Shown here: one piece after another, positions 61,974 to 64,000 of the stretch
Numbering within the stretch: the first letter of the stretch is position 1
Layout: each line of letters begins with the position of its first letter
From: DATFES01 sp035457725
GTDB taxonomy: Bacteria; Pseudomonadota; Alphaproteobacteria; CACIAM-22H2
Assembly: GCA_035457725.1 (NCBI GenBank)
Contig: DATIBC010000107.1
Location: forward strand, 1-64,000
Length of the DNA: 64,000 nt
Direction: 5' to 3'
The notes under the pieces: generated by a model
Database searches by the model: none
The model's input: only the letters and a program-made list of their open reading frames with translations
Told to the model about the DNA's origin: nothing
Made by a program: the position numbers and the translations under genes

Positions 61974-64000
61974 ATGCCGACCACGCTCATCTTCAGCTTG
62001 GCCGTATTTTGCGGTGCGCTATTGCTTTTCCTGTTCCAGCCGATGGTCGGGAAGGGGGTGCTGCCGTTGTTCGGCGGCGCTTCGCAGGTGTGGATCACCT
62101 GCCTGCTGTTCTTTCAGACGGCGTTGCTCGCCGGCTATTTCTACGCTCACCTGCTCGCCACGCGCGTCGCACGGCGTTTCCAGGCGCCGATTCACATCCT
62201 CGTTGCGGCCGCCGGATTGTTCTTCCTCCCTGTCGCCATCCCGCCCGACGCCGCGCCGCCGCCGGACGCCTCTCCTGCCTTGACGCTGTTGGCGCTCCTC
62301 GCGCGCGCCATCGGTCTGCCGGCGCTTGCCGTCGCGGCCACCGCGCCGTTGGCGCAGCGCTGGTTCTCTCGCACCGGCCATCCGGCGGCGCGCGATCCGT
62401 ATTTCCTTTACGCGGCGAGTAATCTCGGCAGCCTGGCGGCGCTGCTCGCTTATCCGACATTGATCGAACCTTCGCTCGGTCTTGCCGCGCAGGGGAGGGT
62501 GTGGACGCTGCTTTACTTAGCACTCCTGGCGTTGCTGGCGATGTGCGGGATATCGGCACTGCGCGGCGAAACGACGGTCGCACCTGCCGCGCGCGACGCG
62601 ACCTCGGCCGACATCGCTCCGATAGCGACAAAAGAGAGGCTGATCTGGCTCGCCTTGTCGTTCGCTCCGGCAAGCCTTCTCCTCGGGCTCACCAGCCACG
62701 TCACCGCCGACCTTGTTTCGGCGCCGCTCCTATGGGTGGCGCCGCTGGCGCTCTATCTCGGCACGTTCGTCATCGCGTTCGCGCGCCGGCCATTGATCCC
62801 ACGGCGCGCTTCGTACTGGCTGCAGGCTTTCGCCATCGCCGCCCTAGTGGCGGCGCTCATCGCGCCGGACTGGCTTGGATTCTGGCCGATCCTCGCAGCC
62901 CACGTCGCGGCGTTCGCCTTTTCGGCGTTGGCCTGCCATCACGAGCTCGCCGCGCGGCGGCCGCCGGCGGCGCGGCTTACCGAATTTTACCTCTGGCTCG
63001 CGGCGGGCGGAGTGCTCGGCGGTGCGTTCAACGCGCTCCTGGCGCCGCTCGCGTTCGATGACGTCTTCGAGTACCCGCTGGCCCTTGCACTCGTTTGCTG
63101 GCTGCGCGCGACGATGCCGGCGAGGCACGTCGCCGAACGGCGGGCGGTCGACGTCGCAATACCGAGTCTCATCGCCATCAACCTTATCTTGCAGTCCGAG
63201 TTCACCCGCCTGCTGGCGAGCAACTTCGGCTTTTCGCGCGCCTATTCCGAAGACATCGTGCTCGGTGTCATCGGGGCGCTGGCGGCGCTGGCAATCGTCC
63301 ACGCGGTGCGTCGTCCGATCCGCTTCGCGCTGATTGCGAGCATTGTCCTGATCTTGTGGCAGTTTCCCGTCGATGGCGGCAACGTCGAGCGGCTGGCGAG
63401 CCAGCGCAGCTTCTACGGCGTCGTTCGCGTCGAGCGGCATCCTGGGCGCGGCATGAACCTGCTGTTGCACGGAACGACGGTGCATGGCGGGCAGGCGATC
63501 GACGCGACGATGCGGCTCGAACCGGTCACCTATTATTTGCGGAGCGGGCCCTTCGGCGATGTCTTCGCCTCGCGAACCGCCGAGCAGATCGGGCGGCCGG
63601 TGGCGGTGATCGGACTCGGCGTCGGTGGATTGGCGTGCCATGGCCGCCCCGAGGCGCGCTGGACATTCTATGAAATCGATCCGCTCGTCGAGCGCATCGC
63701 GCGCGACGAGAGATTTTTCACCTACCTTCGCGATTGCCCACCTCGCAAGGAGGTCGTTCTCGGCGACGCCCGCTTGTCATTACGCGCGGCACCGGACGGC
63801 GCGTTCGGCCTCATCTTCATGGACGCCTTCAGCTCGGATTCGATCCCCATCCACCTGCTGACGCGCGAGGCATTGGAGTCGTACCTCGCCAAACTCGCGC
63901 CCGATGGCATGATCGTCTTCAACATCAGCCACCGGATCCTGGATCTCGCCCCGGTGCTGTCGACGCTCGCCGCCGATTCCGGGTTGGCGATGCGCATCTC
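61974..64000 (+). CDS. Membrane / spermidine-synthase-like fusion protein, partial (no stop in window)
   Basis: Open to the window end (at least 675 codons). The N-terminal ~470 residues have about twelve hydrophobic segments, for example LIFSLAVFCGALLLFLFQPM, GLPALAVAATAPLAQRWFSR and LLGLTSHVTADLVSAPLLWV. A soluble spermidine-synthase-type domain follows: HGTTVHGGQAIDATMRLEPV, VIGLGVGGLACHG (SAM-like G-x-G-x-G), FYEIDPLVERIARDERFFTY and FGLIFMDAFSSDSIPIHLLT. Such fusions are predicted membrane methyl- or aminopropyl-transferase-like enzymes; true spermidine synthase activity is doubtful. The start ATG 61974 is the first Met before the helices. The 3' end lies outside the window. Confidence 0.85.
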   Translation, partial: MPTTLIFSLAVFCGALLLFLFQPMVGKGVLPLFGGASQVWITCLLFFQTALLAGYFYAHLLATRVARRFQAPIHILVAAAGLFFLPVAIPPDAAPPPDASPALTLLALLARAIGLPALAVAATAPLAQRWFSRTGHPAARDPYFLYAASNLGSLAALLAYPTLIEPSLGLAAQGRVWTLLYLALLALLAMCGISALRGETTVAPAARDATSADIAPIATKERLIWLALSFAPASLLLGLTSHVTADLVSAPLLWVAPLALYLGTFVIAFARRPLIPRRASYWLQAFAIAALVAALIAPDWLGFWPILAAHVAAFAFSALACHHELAARRPPAARLTEFYLWLAAGGVLGGAFNALLAPLAFDDVFEYPLALALVCWLRATMPARHVAERRAVDVAIPSLIAINLILQSEFTRLLASNFGFSRAYSEDIVLGVIGALAALAIVHAVRRPIRFALIASIVLILWQFPVDGGNVERLASQRSFYGVVRVERHPGRGMNLLLHGTTVHGGQAIDATMRLEPVTYYLRSGPFGDVFASRTAEQIGRPVAVIGLGVGGLACHGRPEARWTFYEIDPLVERIARDERFFTYLRDCPPRKEVVLGDARLSLRAAPDGAFGLIFMDAFSSDSIPIHLLTREALESYLAKLAPDGMIVFNISHRILDLAPVLSTLAADSGLAMRI

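Overview
The window is a GC-rich (roughly 60-65 percent) chromosomal segment from an alphaproteobacterium. The recG / sdhE / mfd neighbourhood, two-subunit 3-oxoacid CoA-transferase, PF04392-type substrate-binding protein, NIPSNAP and DUF6285 genes, and a dispersed TTCGAC-type palindromic repeat all fit that class; a Rhizobiales, Rhodospirillales or Reyranella-like genome is my best guess, not a determination. Most genes use GC-rich third positions, and many starts are translationally coupled.

Layout. (1) 1-8984: a type II secretion operon, with the end of gspE and then gspF, G, H, I, J, L, M, a short GspC/GspN-like protein, the lipoprotein secretin gspD and gspK. (2) About 8996-11.7 kb: a decayed patch with a truncated tyrosine integrase carrying an in-frame stop, a 3' tRNA fragment that looks like an old attachment site, an amber-interrupted membrane protein and a few small orphans. 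(3) 12.1-22.98 kb: a large orphan TadG-like protein with a Cys-rich tail, then many small exported, lipoprotein or one-helix membrane proteins mixed with GNAT, TerB, PilZ and thioesterase genes. (4) 23-32 kb: metabolic genes (L-2-hydroxyglutarate-oxidase-like flavoenzyme, HpcH-type aldolase with a D-2-hydroxyacid dehydrogenase, 3-oxoacid CoA-transferase, glyoxalase-fold protein, type III polyketide synthase with an ICMT-like methyltransferase, haloacetate-dehalogenase-like hydrolase, orphan ABC binding protein). (5) 32-35.3 kb: a MarR regulator with a palindrome inside its promoter, followed by DUF1428, DUF899, PhnB-like and YciI-like genes. (6) 35.4-41.3 kb: recG, sdhE, mfd. (7) 41.3-46.5 kb: a PAS hybrid histidine kinase, a YqjD-like small protein, an AI-2E family transporter and a FrnE-like DsbA protein.

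(8) 46.7-52.4 kb is the most interesting block: acyl-CoA synthetase, SDR, double NIPSNAP, acyl-CoA dehydrogenase, APH-fold kinase and DUF6285 protein in one tight operon. The enzyme set matches the LvaE, D, C, A, B levulinate / 4-hydroxyacid pathway, in which a 4-hydroxyacyl-CoA is phosphorylated and then rearranged to a 3-hydroxyacyl-CoA. The NIPSNAP gene inside it is not part of the pathway as I know it. (9) 52.4-60 kb: TVP38-like and MFS membrane proteins, a DUF1326-DUF2182 pair, a Gfo/Idh/MocA oxidoreductase, a class III cyclase-TPR protein whose expected start codon reads ACG, and a GYD protein. (10) 60.1-61.4 kb: an intact tRNA-Ser(UGA) and, 1.09 kb away, a 66-nt exact copy of its 5' part, with a lipoprotein gene between them. 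(11) 61.97 kb to the end: a large membrane / spermidine-synthase-like fusion that runs off the window.
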